From Melitaea cinxia (taxonomy: Eukaryota; Arthropoda; Insecta; Lepidoptera; Nymphalidae), in contig NC_059415.1 in NCBI RefSeq assembly GCF_905220565.1, positions 11,608,001-11,672,000 on the forward strand: a stretch of DNA of 64,000 nt. Reading direction: 5' to 3'. The notes beneath the pieces were generated by a model. That model worked only from the letters and a program-made list of their open reading frames with translations, was not told where the DNA came from and made no database searches. The number at the start of each line of letters is the position of its first letter. The first letter of the stretch is position 1. A program made the translations under genes and the position numbers. Positions 34,149 through 44,507 of the stretch are shown here, one piece after another.

Positions 34149-34565
34149 TGTTCGCTATTAAACTGGGGTCACTAGCGACTTACCGATCTCCGTTGCAACA
34201 CGTGAGCTGGCTCGGTCCGGGCAGATCAGCGACTCGGCAGTTCACTAATAGTTCCAATTCATATGGCGAACACCACCATAGGGACACACCACTTCGGATC
34301 TCCAGCGAAAGATATATGATTTAATCCTCGATCGAGTTAAACGGTAGGTAACAGTATCGTATGCGCTTGCGGCAACGATTCTCTCGGGACTCTCCATGCG
34401 CCCTTACTAGAGGGCGCGCAACACGGTGCGTTCGGATACAGTAATATATCGCTAAGCAACCCATTAACAATTAAAGAAAAAATAATAATATGAAATTGAA
34501 ATTGTCCAATTTATGTTATCCTGTAAATGTACGTAAATACGAAGATCTTGTTCCGGTACGGAACA
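34149..34565 (-). repeat. 3' LTR of the BEL/Pao element
   Basis: 417 bp, bounded by tgttcgctatt and gtacggaaca on the plus strand. It reads as identical to the other LTR. The polypurine-like stretch just upstream on the coding strand is weak (AAGGTGAGCAGCA). Confidence 0.95.
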
Positions 34566-34714
34566 TGCTGCTCACCTTAAAAGCACGTAGTGTCTTTTAA
34601 AGAAAAGAGTAAAGAGTTGAAGAAAATTCTATGTAATTTAAAACTAAACTTAACTATGAAATATGCAAATTAAAACTAAACTAAGCTATTAAATATTGTT
34701 TGTAATAATTTTGA

Positions 34715-36163
34715 CTATTGTAATGGTAGAGGACAAATCTTGACAACAGGACGTTTGAAAAGCGTATTGCCCATTCTTAGTGTTACGACTCGTACGACCT
34801 GATCAGAGCCGGGATGAAGCGCGTGAATGCGTGCGAGCTTCCACTGGAGAGGTGGTAGATTCTCGTCACAAACCACAACAACAGTGCCCTCACGGAGAGT
34901 GGAACCGCGGTCTTGGAACCATTTATTAGTCTGTTGGAGTTCGTGAAGATACTCCTTACTCCAACGTTTCCAAAAATGTTGAACCGACTGTTGAATCCAG
35001 CGCCAACGAGTAAGGCGATTAGGATTTTCGTCTATCAAGGAGACATCAGGGACCGCCGTCAAGGGTTCTCCTACTAGGAAGTGAGCTGGGGTCAATGGGA
35101 GAGGATCCGAAGCATCCGAGCTCAATACGCAAAGAGGTCGTGAATTTAAAACAGCTTCTATCTGACACGTTAGTGTGTGCATTTCATCGTACGTTTGAAT
35201 TCGTGTCCCTACCACGCGGTGAAGATGATGTTTAAAGCTCTTTACGGAGGCTTCAAACAAGCCACCGAAATGACTAGCGTAAGGAGGTTGAAAATGCCAC
35301 GTAAGGCCCTGCTTCAAAGTTTGTTTATTTAAAACATTTAGAACTGGATCGCTACGTAAAAACGCGTATAAATCCTTTAAATAATTATTACAACCGACAA
35401 AATTCCTTCCACAATCTGAATAAATGTCTGTACAATAGCCACGCCGAGACGTAAAGCGTCGTAGGGCGGCCAGAAAAGCTTCTGTAGACAATTCGGATAC
35501 GAGCTCGAGATGTACGGCTTTTACCGCCATACATACAAAAACTGCAACGTAACACTTTATTACCTTAGCATTCCGAACCTTATTAGCACGAACGTAAAAA
35601 GGACCCGCAAAATCTACAGACGTCTTTTTGAAGGCACGAGTTGGAAGTAGTCTAGATTCAGGGAGCTGTCCCATACGCGGTTGCATACGCACGGGGCGCG
35701 CGCGGAAGCACCGTACGCAGCGATGTATGCGCTGGCGCACGATATCGCGACTCGACAAAATCCAATATCGCTGTAAAAGTGAGTTACGTACTAATTGAGA
35801 TCCCGCGTGTAAATTGACCAGGTGAGCGTCATCGATTATAAGATCCGTTAAGGGATGTCGTTTAGGTAAAATCAATTGATGCTTAGAATTAAAGGGTAAA
35901 AGAGATTTGTCAATGCGTCCTCCCACGCGTAAATATCCGTCACTATCCAGAAATGGCGTAAGACGTCGTAAGCTCATCGAAACTAATTTATTGTTAGAAA
36001 TATTTTTTATATCCTCACTAAACACAGACCGCTGAGTCAAAAGTATAAGACGATTAAGTGAAAAGTTATATTCAGGGACGGTAATGTAATTAGGAAGCGA
36101 TTGTTTAATATGTTTATTTTTACATTTGTTATAAAAACGAAATATGAAAGCAGTTACACACAC
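34715..36163 (-). CDS. BEL/Pao pol C-terminal part: integrase and DUF5641
   Basis: This 482-codon stretch continues the gag-pol frame after the TAA at 36188-36190. It lies in the same frame, eight sense codons beyond the stop. From the 36163 codon (GTG, not a true start) it has an HHCC zinc-binding motif (H114, H119, C149, C152). An rve integrase core follows with the catalytic triad D184 (VDFAGPF), D250 (IYSDCG) and E304 (GGLFEASVK). A C-terminal DUF5641-type domain covers about 390-480. Integrase joins cDNA to the host chromosome. With the stop in place it would be made only by readthrough, so this copy is probably non-autonomous unless the stop is bypassed. All visible catalytic residues are intact. 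Confidence 0.93.
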   Translation of the reverse strand: MCVTAFIFRFYNKCKNKHIKQSLPNYITVPEYNFSLNRLILLTQRSVFSEDIKNISNNKLVSMSLRRLTPFLDSDGYLRVGGRIDKSLLPFNSKHQLILPKRHPLTDLIIDDAHLVNLHAGSQLVRNSLLQRYWILSSRDIVRQRIHRCVRCFRARPVRMQPRMGQLPESRLLPTRAFKKTSVDFAGPFYVRANKVRNAKVIKCYVAVFVCMAVKAVHLELVSELSTEAFLAALRRFTSRRGYCTDIYSDCGRNFVGCNNYLKDLYAFLRSDPVLNVLNKQTLKQGLTWHFQPPYASHFGGLFEASVKSFKHHLHRVVGTRIQTYDEMHTLTCQIEAVLNSRPLCVLSSDASDPLPLTPAHFLVGEPLTAVPDVSLIDENPNRLTRWRWIQQSVQHFWKRWSKEYLHELQQTNKWFQDRGSTLREGTVVVVCDENLPPLQWKLARIHALHPGSDQVVRVVTLRMGNTLFKRPVVKICPLPLQ

Positions 36164-36187
36164 AAGTTTATTTAACGACGAATATCG

Positions 36188-39100
36188 TTAAATAAAACTA
36201 TCCGTATCGCTAAAAGTATACGTCATAGCTGTGTACGAATGCTTATCAAGATGTTCTTTATTGTTGCGCTTTTCTTCGCTTGTATTTACGATTGTTTTTT
36301 GTATAGGCCAAGAGTCGGAACTTTGTTGGAGCCATGCGGGACCATGGTACCACAAGTCACTCTTAACTAATGCTGCCGGCAATAGACCGCGAGAGGCCGC
36401 GTCTGCGGGATTGTCAGCAGACGGGACGTGACGCCAGCAGCTTGCGGGTACGCGGGTCAAGATCTCACTGACGCGGTTAGAAACAAAAGTCTTCCATTCA
36501 TGCGGAGAAGAACGAAGCCATGCCAATACGACCGAAGAGTCGGACCAAGCTACAATTTGGCCGGAACGGATCCTGTCTCCGTATACGTGGTTTATTTTTT
36601 CAATTAATTTTGATAGCAAAAGCGCAGCCATCAGTTCAAGGCGAGGGATAGTAAGACATACACGCAACGGTGCGACACGAGTTTTTGCCGTTATTAAATG
36701 TGTCTCACAATCACCGCTCTTGCCTACATGGCGTATATAAACACATGCGGCGTAACCGACTTGAGACGCGTCAGCAAAACCATGTATTTGAATTGATTCT
36801 AAGTCGTCAGTATTAAAAATATAACGGGGAAAAGAAATCGATGCTAAAAGCGGTAGCTCTTTAGTAAAATAAGTCCATGAATTTAATATATCAATAGGCG
36901 GGGGCTCGTCCCAACCAATGTTCGCCAACCACATCAACTGAATTAAATGCTTAGCAAACAATGTTACCGGTGACAATAACCCGAGAGGGTCGTATATTTT
37001 TGCGATTTCAGATAATATAGCACGCTTAGTGTAATCGCGCGAAGTAACATGAACCTTGAAGCTAAATGAGTCTACTCGGGGGTTCCACTGCAATCCGAGG
37101 ACATTCACACCTTTGTCACCCTCCATCTCTAAAAAAAGAACACTCTCACACCGCTCACCATGAAACTCTGAGGGCTGGACTGCGGCGAGAACCGCTTGCG
37201 AGTTGCTATGCCATTTGCGTAGCTCGAACCCAGCCGTTGCGCAAATAGCAATTAACTCCTGCTGAAGCAGAAGAGCCTGGGCTTCGCTGTCGGCGCCCGT
37301 AATGACGTCATCAACGAAGACATTATTTAGTAAAACAGCTGCAGCCAGTTTGAAACGCTCGCCTTCATCGCAAGCTAGTTGTCGGATGGTACGAAGTGCG
37401 AGATAGGGAGAACAATTGACGCCGAAGGTGACTGTACGAAGTCTATAGTCACGTAAAGGTTCCTCTGGTGATCGACGCCAGAGAATACGCTGAAAATCTC
37501 TATCACTTTCACGTAACAATATATTACGAAACATCTGTCTTATATCTGAACAGAAAGCAACACGATAAACACGAAATTTTAAAAGAACGTCTACGATATC
37601 TAGGTGAAGTTTAGGTCCCGAGAACAGCACATCATTTAATGAGTACCCACTGGTCGTACGACAGCCGGCATCAAAAACAACTCGGGTGCGTGTTGTCTGG
37701 CTTGAGGGCTTAATCACACAATGGTGTGGGATATAGTAACTCGCACCAACTGAAGGCTTATCATCAACGAGCTCCATATGATTGAGGTCAATGAACTCCT
37801 GAAGGCAAGCGTGATAGTCAATCTTCAGCTGGGGATTACGTTCTAACCTATATTCCAATTTATGAAAACGTGCTACTGCGATTTGTCTAGATTCGCCGAG
37901 GGGCGGGGCGTTGACCTTGAAGGGCAGAGCGACCACGTATCGCCCTGTGAGGTCTCGATTATGCGTTCTTCGAAAAAAGGATTCGCATAATTCCTCATCG
38001 GGAGTGTAACTCCGCTTTTCTGGTACTGACTCCAGCTCCCAAAATCTTTGTAAGTTGTCGTTGTCAAACGAGCTATAACAAACTTGGAGTGGAGTCGAAA
38101 TGTTTGTATTGAAAGTAAGTTTCCCTAACAGTAAATAACCGAACACACTATTCATAGCGATAGGTGTACCCGGTGGACCCGTAATAGTGTCATTTAATAA
38201 AATGTGGGATAGTATATCCGCTCCTAATAACATTTCAACCGGTTGGGGTGTGTAAAAATGAGGATCAGCCAAGGTAAGTCCCTTTAAGTGAGGCCACTTA
38301 GTATAAGGCAAAGACAAATTAGGCATTTTTGACATTAACTTAGGCAAGATTAATGCGTCAACCGGAATAACGGGATGATGTTTATCTTTTGGCGTGATCG
38401 CGCACGTAACCATACCCCTGGGCATCAATGGTTCCGTATCTCCTATGCCTAATACTGGTATGTGAACATTAGTGCGCGGCAAACCAAGACGCTGTACGCA
38501 TGCTTCACTTATAAACGAAGCCTGACTTCCACTATCAACTATACACCGAACGGATGAAATCTTATTATTTCCTAAATATAAATCAATTAAAGCCGTAGAT
38601 AATAATACCGTAACCATGGAATGCGACGAATGCATTTTTGTTGCGTAATTATTATGTATACGATCGTCCTGTTTGTCCTCCGTAAGAGGGAGCGAAACGG
38701 CGCTAGCAGTGGCAGTTTTGTTTACAATTGCTAAAGACTGCGGTGAAATTAAATGAATAAGGCTATGATGTTTCTTTTGACACGTACGACACACAAATTT
38801 CGATTTACAATTTTTAACATCGTGTCCGACGTTTAAACAATTGTAACAAATATTTTTGTTTTTAATAAAATTGTACCTATCCTGCGGAGAAAGATTTAAA
38901 AACTCTGTACATTTAGATATTAAATGCTGACCGGAGCACTTCAAGCAAGATCGATCTCTATTACTATTGACATAAGGTCCAGTTTGTTCTGTGATTGAAG
39001 CGACACTTGCATTGAATGAGTTTCGATGTATCGCGTTTGACTTCCCACCAATCTTCGTACGGTGATTATTTATATGTTGTGGGTAGTTTTTAGTGGACTG

Positions 39101-39997
39101 CGTATAAGAAGCTATAGCGATTTCGTCAGCTGATATTTTGCGTTCTAGAAATTCAATTAAAGTATTAACATCTGGTATGTCGGACGGTCTTGACAATGAA
39201 CGTTCGTAATTTTTTCTTAAACTTATAGGTATTTTACGCAGTAATATGTTAAGTAATATAAAACTCCATTGGTCTATAGGAAAATCCATGACTTCAAGCG
39301 CCCTGATGTTTTCTTGGTAGACATTTAATAAATTACGTACACTATGATATGATCGCTCGGAACATGTTTCAAGGTCAAGTATACGATCTAAATGTTTCGA
39401 TGCAATAATTCGCCTATTTTCATATCTATATTTTAAAATTTTTAACGCAATAATATAATTATCTCCTGTTATAGGGAGTGATTTAATCAAATTATATGGT
39501 TCATTTTTAACCGAAAGTAGTAGGTATCGTAATTTTTCCGTCTCCGTGTAGGCTCTGTTGTCGTGTACTAATGAACAAAATAAATCAAAAAACGATTGCC
39601 AATCGGTAGGATCACCGTTAAATTCGGGTAAAGGCAAGACGGGTAAATTTCTTTTATGACAAATATCATCCTGATGAAGTGACCGACGTCGATTCAGATC
39701 GTCATTTTTGAAACTATTTACGTACGAAATAATGGCATAATATACATCGTTAAAGTCATTACGTATTTTAATATGCTCGTCTTTATCAAATAGCTTGTGT
39801 TTAATGAGCGTTTTCTCAATTTTACTTTGAATTTTGTTAAACTTTCTTTGATGTGAATTTAAATCACTAGCTCGCGAACGAAATTGTTGATCATTTGTGG
39901 TTGCAAGCTGTAAAATGCGTTTAAGCTCGTCGAGAATCAAATCTCTTTCGAAAATATCCTGTTCACATAATAATTCTAACTTTATTCCGTCCGGCAT
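36188..39997 (-). CDS. BEL/Pao gag-pol polyprotein, truncated before integrase
   Basis: I start it at the ATG at 39997 (aaaATGc context); the open frame extends upstream to 40102 without another ATG. It has 1269 codons. From that Met: DUF1759 gag-like region at about 115-260; CCHC-type knuckles near 351-363 and 384-397 and a CxxC/HH segment near 403-415. The aspartic protease (DUF1758) follows with active-site VDSGS (Asp488). Reverse transcriptase has FVDD (Asp896, Asp897). A Pao-type Peptidase_A17 region lies at about 965-1060, and RNase H has FADAS (about 1076), PRLEL and WSDSS (about 1153). It ends at TAA 36188-36190 within the linker before integrase. The product would build the particle and copy RNA to cDNA but would lack integrase. 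Confidence 0.95.
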   Translation of the reverse strand: MPDGIKLELLCEQDIFERDLILDELKRILQLATTNDQQFRSRASDLNSHQRKFNKIQSKIEKTLIKHKLFDKDEHIKIRNDFNDVYYAIISYVNSFKNDDLNRRRSLHQDDICHKRNLPVLPLPEFNGDPTDWQSFFDLFCSLVHDNRAYTETEKLRYLLLSVKNEPYNLIKSLPITGDNYIIALKILKYRYENRRIIASKHLDRILDLETCSERSYHSVRNLLNVYQENIRALEVMDFPIDQWSFILLNILLRKIPISLRKNYERSLSRPSDIPDVNTLIEFLERKISADEIAIASYTQSTKNYPQHINNHRTKIGGKSNAIHRNSFNASVASITEQTGPYVNSNRDRSCLKCSGQHLISKCTEFLNLSPQDRYNFIKNKNICYNCLNVGHDVKNCKSKFVCRTCQKKHHSLIHLISPQSLAIVNKTATASAVSLPLTEDKQDDRIHNNYATKMHSSHSMVTVLLSTALIDLYLGNNKISSVRCIVDSGSQASFISEACVQRLGLPRTNVHIPVLGIGDTEPLMPRGMVTCAITPKDKHHPVIPVDALILPKLMSKMPNLSLPYTKWPHLKGLTLADPHFYTPQPVEMLLGADILSHILLNDTITGPPGTPIAMNSVFGYLLLGKLTFNTNISTPLQVCYSSFDNDNLQRFWELESVPEKRSYTPDEELCESFFRRTHNRDLTGRYVVALPFKVNAPPLGESRQIAVARFHKLEYRLERNPQLKIDYHACLQEFIDLNHMELVDDKPSVGASYYIPHHCVIKPSSQTTRTRVVFDAGCRTTSGYSLNDVLFSGPKLHLDIVDVLLKFRVYRVAFCSDIRQMFRNILLRESDRDFQRILWRRSPEEPLRDYRLRTVTFGVNCSPYLALRTIRQLACDEGERFKLAAAVLLNNVFVDDVITGADSEAQALLLQQELIAICATAGFELRKWHSNSQAVLAAVQPSEFHGERCESVLFLEMEGDKGVNVLGLQWNPRVDSFSFKVHVTSRDYTKRAILSEIAKIYDPLGLLSPVTLFAKHLIQLMWLANIGWDEPPPIDILNSWTYFTKELPLLASISFPRYIFNTDDLESIQIHGFADASQVGYAACVYIRHVGKSGDCETHLITAKTRVAPLRVCLTIPRLELMAALLLSKLIEKINHVYGDRIRSGQIVAWSDSSVVLAWLRSSPHEWKTFVSNRVSEILTRVPASCWRHVPSADNPADAASRGLLPAALVKSDLWYHGPAWLQQSSDSWPIQKTIVNTSEEKRNNKEHLDKHSYTAMTYTFSDTDSFI

Positions 39998-40106
39998 TTT
40001 GCGTAACAAAGATGGCGGCGAAAGAAAATACGAAATGAAATACGTTGGTTGAAAAATGAGTTCGTAGAACTGCAATTGAATAGGATAACATAAGCTGGAC
40101 AATAAT

Positions 40107-40123
40107 CCTGGTTCGAAGGACCA
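40107..40123 (-). other. Candidate primer-binding site
   Basis: Eight bases inside the 5' LTR the coding strand reads TGGTCCTTCGAACCAGG. It begins with TGG as required to pair with a tRNA CCA end. It also holds TTCGAACC, complementary to a T-loop-like GGTTCGAA, which lies closer to CCA than in a normal tRNA 3' end. I cannot assign the tRNA. Confidence 0.5.
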
Positions 40124-40131
40124 AAAATTTA

Positions 40132-40548
40132 TGTTCGCTATTAAACTGGGGTCACTAGCGACTTACCGATCTCCGTTGCAACACGTGAGCTGGCTCGGTC
40201 CGGGCAGATCAGCGACTCGGCAGTTCACTAATAGTTCCAATTCATATGGCGAACACCACCATAGGGACACACCACTTCGGATCTCCAGCGAAAGATATAT
40301 GATTTAATCCTCGATCGAGTTAAACGGTAGGTAACAGTATCGTATGCGCTTGCGGCAACGATTCTCTCGGGACTCTCCATGCGCCCTTACTAGAGGGCGC
40401 GCAACACGGTGCGTTCGGATACAGTAATATATCGCTAAGCAACCCATTAACAATTAAAGAAAAAATAATAATATGAAATTGAAATTGTCCAATTTATGTT
40501 ATCCTGTAAATGTACGTAAATACGAAGATCTTGTTCCGGTACGGAACA
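40132..40548 (-). repeat. 5' LTR of the BEL/Pao element
   Basis: 417 bp, read as identical to 34149-34565. As the 5' LTR on the minus strand it should hold the promoter, but I did not find a clear TATA or initiator. Confidence 0.95.
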
Positions 40549-40830
40549 AGAATACAAGACAAGTATCAGCTTTTGAATAAAAAAATCATCAAAATCGGTG
40601 TACCCAGTGAAAAGTTTTGCGATATAATACAACATAGGTCGACGAAAAAAAAAAGTCATGTAAATACGCTTTAGTCAATTAAATTTAAATGGGACAACAT
40701 GACAGTACTAACTTTCGATGAAAATAAAAAATATGAAAATCGGTCCACCCACTCAAAAGTTCTGAGATAACATACCTATATAAAAAATAAAATCCAATCT
40801 AATTGAGAATCTTTTTTGAAATTCGGTTAA

Positions 40831-41994
40831 AAGAAGAGTCATCAATCGGCACAGCTAGTAAAAACTTTTATATTTTATATTTTTCAAGTCGGTTATACAT
40901 AAGCAAGCTTTGAATACTTTCACAGTATAATAAATTTAATATAATTTACTAAGGACAACAAATTTTCATCAGTTGTAACGCTATTTGCGATAATACGGTA
41001 ATGAGAAAAGTTTTCAGTTAATTTGTACAGATTAATTTTAGAACGTGAAATGAATTTCGCTTATCTAAATATTATGTCGCTCTAATTACAATTTGTAATT
41101 TGTACAATTTATAATGAAAAAACTTTTTCTGATTTTTTAGTGGTTCTGATATTCTGATAACTTTAGTAGTCAAAACTTGTATATGATTTTATGAGAAAAA
41201 CTGCATTTCTTAAGAAAAGTCTAAATTTTTTAGTTGTGTTAGAGTAATCGTATACAGATTTGCTAAGTGATGGAACTTCTATAGGCTGCTATGGCACAAT
41301 ACCAATTCAAGACAAATTATTTTCATTAACGAAAAAGGTTGCTTCATTGGTCTCTAAGGTCGAACACAATACGAGACAACAAATAAATACATTTTAGAAC
41401 AGCAATTAGAAATTAGTGGCAGGTACGAGAGACTCGCAGTTAATGACAATCGTTAGTCTAGATCGTGACTGAGAAACTTAATGTTCGAAGTAAAAGAGAA
41501 TTGAAGGAATCATTTTTTCACTAAAGGATTCCCTTATTAGCAATGTTCATTCCTACTTAGGAACCAATCTAGGAACGGTGTTCATCTTGAATCAGTTAAC
41601 TTTGAAATGGTTTTATCACTTGATGAGTAATTTCCTCCACGGTTTTGCATAATTAAGTATTTCTTTAAAATAAAATAAATGTGAGACCATATCTTGCAAA
41701 TGCAAGTGATTTTGTGGTCTAAAAAATCTCTTAAAATATATGGCGTGATTGAATAGACATTAATACCAGGATTATGTTCAAAATCCAATGTTAATTAGAA
41801 CATGATAAATAAAACCACACAACAAAATCTCTGCTAAAGGGCAGACAGATGTTAAACGACTTAAGTGTGCCGTATGCTGAAAAGAAAGACGTCTCTACCC
41901 TCCGCAGCGCTACACAATTTTAACGCTCTCTCTCTTTCTCCCTCTCATATTTATTCAACTCCGACTTTTATTCCCGTTCGGAGAAGAAATTAGC
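40831..41994. other. No supported feature
   Basis: AT-rich. One lone 'tacggtaatgagaaaag' near 40994 echoes the motif cluster at 1.8-4 kb. A ct-rich stretch lies at about 41925-41945. Confidence 0.4.
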
Positions 41995-42125
41995 ATTTGT
42001 TTCTGGTCAAGATCGTTATCATAAGCACGTGATAGCGATCGTTACTCATGATATGAAAATTATTCACCAACCCGCAGTAGATCAATAGGGTAGATTAAGG
42101 CTTAACTCTTCTCGTGTAGGTAAAC
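41995..42125 (+). mobile_element. S2 body, decayed
   Basis: 'tttctggtcaagatcgttatcataagcacgtgatagcgatcgttactcatgata' and 'cttctcgtgtaggtaaac' match the S2 body. Confidence 0.5.
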
Positions 42126-42389
42126 AAAATCTTTTTTCTAGAATTGCATGCTTACAGTAAGGTTATTGCTCTTAAAACATGTTTACAGTTTTGACTACAA
42201 AAAATAATTGGTAGGGGTGAATTTATCTTTAAAACAGACCTCTTCCAGTCAACCCATAATTGTGAGAAATGATGTGACAATAGTGCAAGACAGCGAAAAA
42301 TAATTGTGTGGGAAAAAACCGACATAAATTTACATCGAAAAGTTCGAATCGAAATAGTCGAAGAAATGATTAATTAAATATGCATTATT

Positions 42390-42843
42390 TAAGTCTTCGA
42401 GCAATGCATCCTGCCTGTGTTAACATACGGAGCCGAGACGTGGACACTGACGAAGGAACTGGTCCACAAATTTAAAGTCGCTCAACGTGCAATGGAACGG
42501 TCTATGCTTGGGGTTTCTCTCAATGATAGGATTAGAAATGAGACTATCCGCGAGAGAACGAGAGTAACCGACATAGTCCACAGAATTAGCAAGTTGAAGT
42601 GGCAGTGGGCTGGTCATCTGTGTCGCAGGACCGATGACCGTTGTAGCAGACGGGTCCTGGAGTGGAGACCGCGTCTTGGAAAACGCAGTTTGGGACGTCC
42701 TCTGGACCGTTGAACCGACAATCTACGTAAGATTGCCGGTGTAGGCTGGATGAGGATTGCGGAAAACCGGGATGTTTGGCGCAAACTTGGGGAGGCCTAT
42801 GTCCAGCAGCGGACTGCAATAGGCTGAGCTGACTGACTGACTG
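42390..42843 (+). mobile_element. RTE-type LINE, 5'-truncated, 10-bp TSD
   Basis: Bounded by atgcattatt at 42380-42389 and 42844-42853. It holds only the 3' end of the coding region and the short tail 'aggctgagctgactgactgactg', a (TGAC)n tail in place of poly-A. The last coding codons overlap the 'ggaggcctatgtccagcagcggactg' block that recurs as the tail of S1 and S2. Confidence 0.88.
42405..42830 (+). pseudogene. RTE-type reverse transcriptase C-terminus, one nonsense codon
   Basis: The frame reads VLTYGAETWTLTKELVHKFK, then VAQRAMERSMLGVSL, RISKLKWQWAGHLCRR and LEWRPRLGKRSLGRP. This is the typical C-terminal segment of RTE-clade polymerases, downstream of the RT domain. A TGA at about 42714-42716 stops it where the family normally has Trp (R-W-T-D). 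The frame then stays open for about 36 codons (to EAYVQQRTAIG) and ends at a normal stop near 42829. The RT catalytic domain is missing because of 5' truncation. Confidence 0.85.
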
Positions 42844-43449
42844 ATGCATTATTAGGGATAACTCAAAAAGTACCCGTCAGACCTCAATAAAAATTAAACT
42901 GAACCACGTTATTATTACCAGCTGTTGATTACAAAAATAAAAAAAAAAAAACATCAAAATCAGTAGACGCATTAAGAAGTTATGAGGTGATTACAAATGA
43001 GTAAGAAATATACTTTAATTGTGAATCTACCCCTTTTTTTAATCAGTTAAAAATAAGACAGTAAGTATATCCTTTGATACAGATAACAAAAAAAATATCC
43101 ACAAACTCAGTAACATTTTGTACTGCTCAACATACGCACACCGCTACACACTTCTAAATAAAATAGATTTCTATCTCAATTCTGTTTAAATATAAACACT
43201 TGACACTCTAGCTTCGTATTCAAATTCTTTAACGAACCGTTGGTGTAAGGACAACTTCATATAAAAGAGTGTATTTTATAGTGGTCTACCTTTCAAAGAT
43301 GTTCTAGACTTTTAATAGATGTGGCACTATTTACTTTTAAATTTACTTTAGGTGCTTCAGGTCTTTTTAGTAAATTTTCTAAAACTAATATTGCATGAAA
43401 ATAAATTACAGAACTGTACTTTAAATGCAATGGTCACTTTTTTACTTAA

Positions 43450-43773
43450 TGTATACAAATAAATAAAATTGGAGCGTCTGTTTGTAATATTAAAATAACC
43501 GCTTTTTACTAAATGCATATGGATGTATACACGGTAAGTACATATACCAAAATGACATTTTTTACAATTTTTGTCTGTCTGTCTGTTTGTTCCATTTAAT
43601 CTCTAAAACGGCTGGACCGATTTTGACGGAACTTTCACTGGTAGATTGCTGATATAGTGAGGAGTAACTTAGGGTACTTTTGTTTTAAAAATTTATTAAT
43701 TTTATAACTCTGCGAACTGAACAATAACTTTTTTTGTTAAATTCCACGCTGACGAAGTCGCAGACATAGCTAG
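43450..43773 (+). mobile_element. Short non-autonomous Helitron
   Basis: It starts TGTATACAAATAAATAAAA (family start is TC, here TG) and ends 'gctgacgaagtcgcagacatagCTAG'. It is flanked by A and T. A (tctg)n tract lies near 43575-43588. About 324 bp. Confidence 0.8.
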
Positions 43774-44507
43774 TTATGAATAAATGAGTGTATTATTAAA
43801 ATTGGCATGTACTTACACAACCTCTTAGCTGTAACTACACGTGGAATGGCATGTTTTAGATTTTTGACATGACATAGCGAGATGAGTTAGCGTCATTAAA
43901 CTCTTTGAATTGATACCTTTGATTTAAACTTGGTACAAAGGACATGTATGTAGCAACGGACTAGTAGATGCTTATGTTGTGTCACGGAGTTGATTTTCGC
44001 GTCTAAGAAGTTTTGGATATAGACATTTTTCATGACCTGGACGTTAGTAGTTATTTATACAGGATATCAAAGACTTTGCTTGTTGAAGGTTTCATAATTT
44101 ACTGTTCGTGCTTGTAGGTCTTTCAACTTGATTTCCAGCGAGTGTGATATTGATTTATATCATACTACTTCTGCTAAATTAGAACAGTTACTAAATAAAC
44201 GCTTTTTCCTTTTTCTGTCAAAGCTTTGTTAACTTAAAGTTTAAAATTAAACGAACTGTTACAACTTACAAATGCAGAACTTTGTCTGCTCACATTTTTT
44301 TTTTTTCTTTAAGAACGTTTTTATGAATACTGTTTAATATTTTAATTTCCTACTTGTCCAACACAACACTATTGTTAAGTTATTGCTACACGTGGAAACT
44401 TGTCAATGGCCTTCTGTTGTTATAATTTATGTTATTGTTAATGTTAGCTGTAAGTTTCCCAAATAAAATAAAAATTAAAAAAAAAAATAATTAAACCTGC
44501 GTAAAAC
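43774..44507. other. AT-rich sequence, possible LINE 3' tail
   Basis: 'gttagctgtaagtttcccaaataaaataaaaatt' at about 44442-44475 looks like the 3' end of a plus-strand LINE, with no coding part visible. Otherwise nothing recognised. Confidence 0.35.

Larger units (their letters stand above)
34149..40548 (-). mobile_element. BEL/Pao LTR retrotransposon, complete, 6.4 kb
   Basis: Two 417-bp LTRs (34149-34565 and 40132-40548) read as identical, start TG and end CA, and are flanked by the 5-bp target duplication agaat (34144-34148, 40549-40553). Between them lies one minus-strand frame encoding, in order, a gag-like DUF1759 region, zinc knuckles, aspartic protease, reverse transcriptase, RNase H and integrase, the Pao/BEL order. 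A TAA at 36188-36190 interrupts it. There is no envelope frame: only about 150 bp lie between the integrase end and the 3' LTR. Identical LTRs imply a very recent insertion. Confidence 0.97.
33998..40830 (-). mobile_element. S4 copy split by the BEL/Pao element
   Basis: S4 sequence runs to 34148 ('caaatttaaatgagaat') and resumes at 40549 ('agaatacaagacaagtatcagctttt'). Removing the BEL element and one agaat joins these into a normal S4 unit. Confidence 0.8.
42300..43050 (-). mobile_element. S4 copy split by an RTE insertion
   Basis: S4 pieces flank the LINE: 'accgacataaatttacatcgaaaag...atatgcattatt' to 42389, and 'atgcattattagggataactc' onward from 42844. Confidence 0.6.

Noticed and set aside
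34566..34714. Envelope gene of an infectious BEL-type element
   Set aside because: Only about 150 bp separate the integrase end from the 3' LTR, with no open frame.
36231..38067. Short frames overlapping the BEL/Pao polyprotein
   Set aside because: They are shadows of the 1269-codon minus-strand frame and have no domain of their own.
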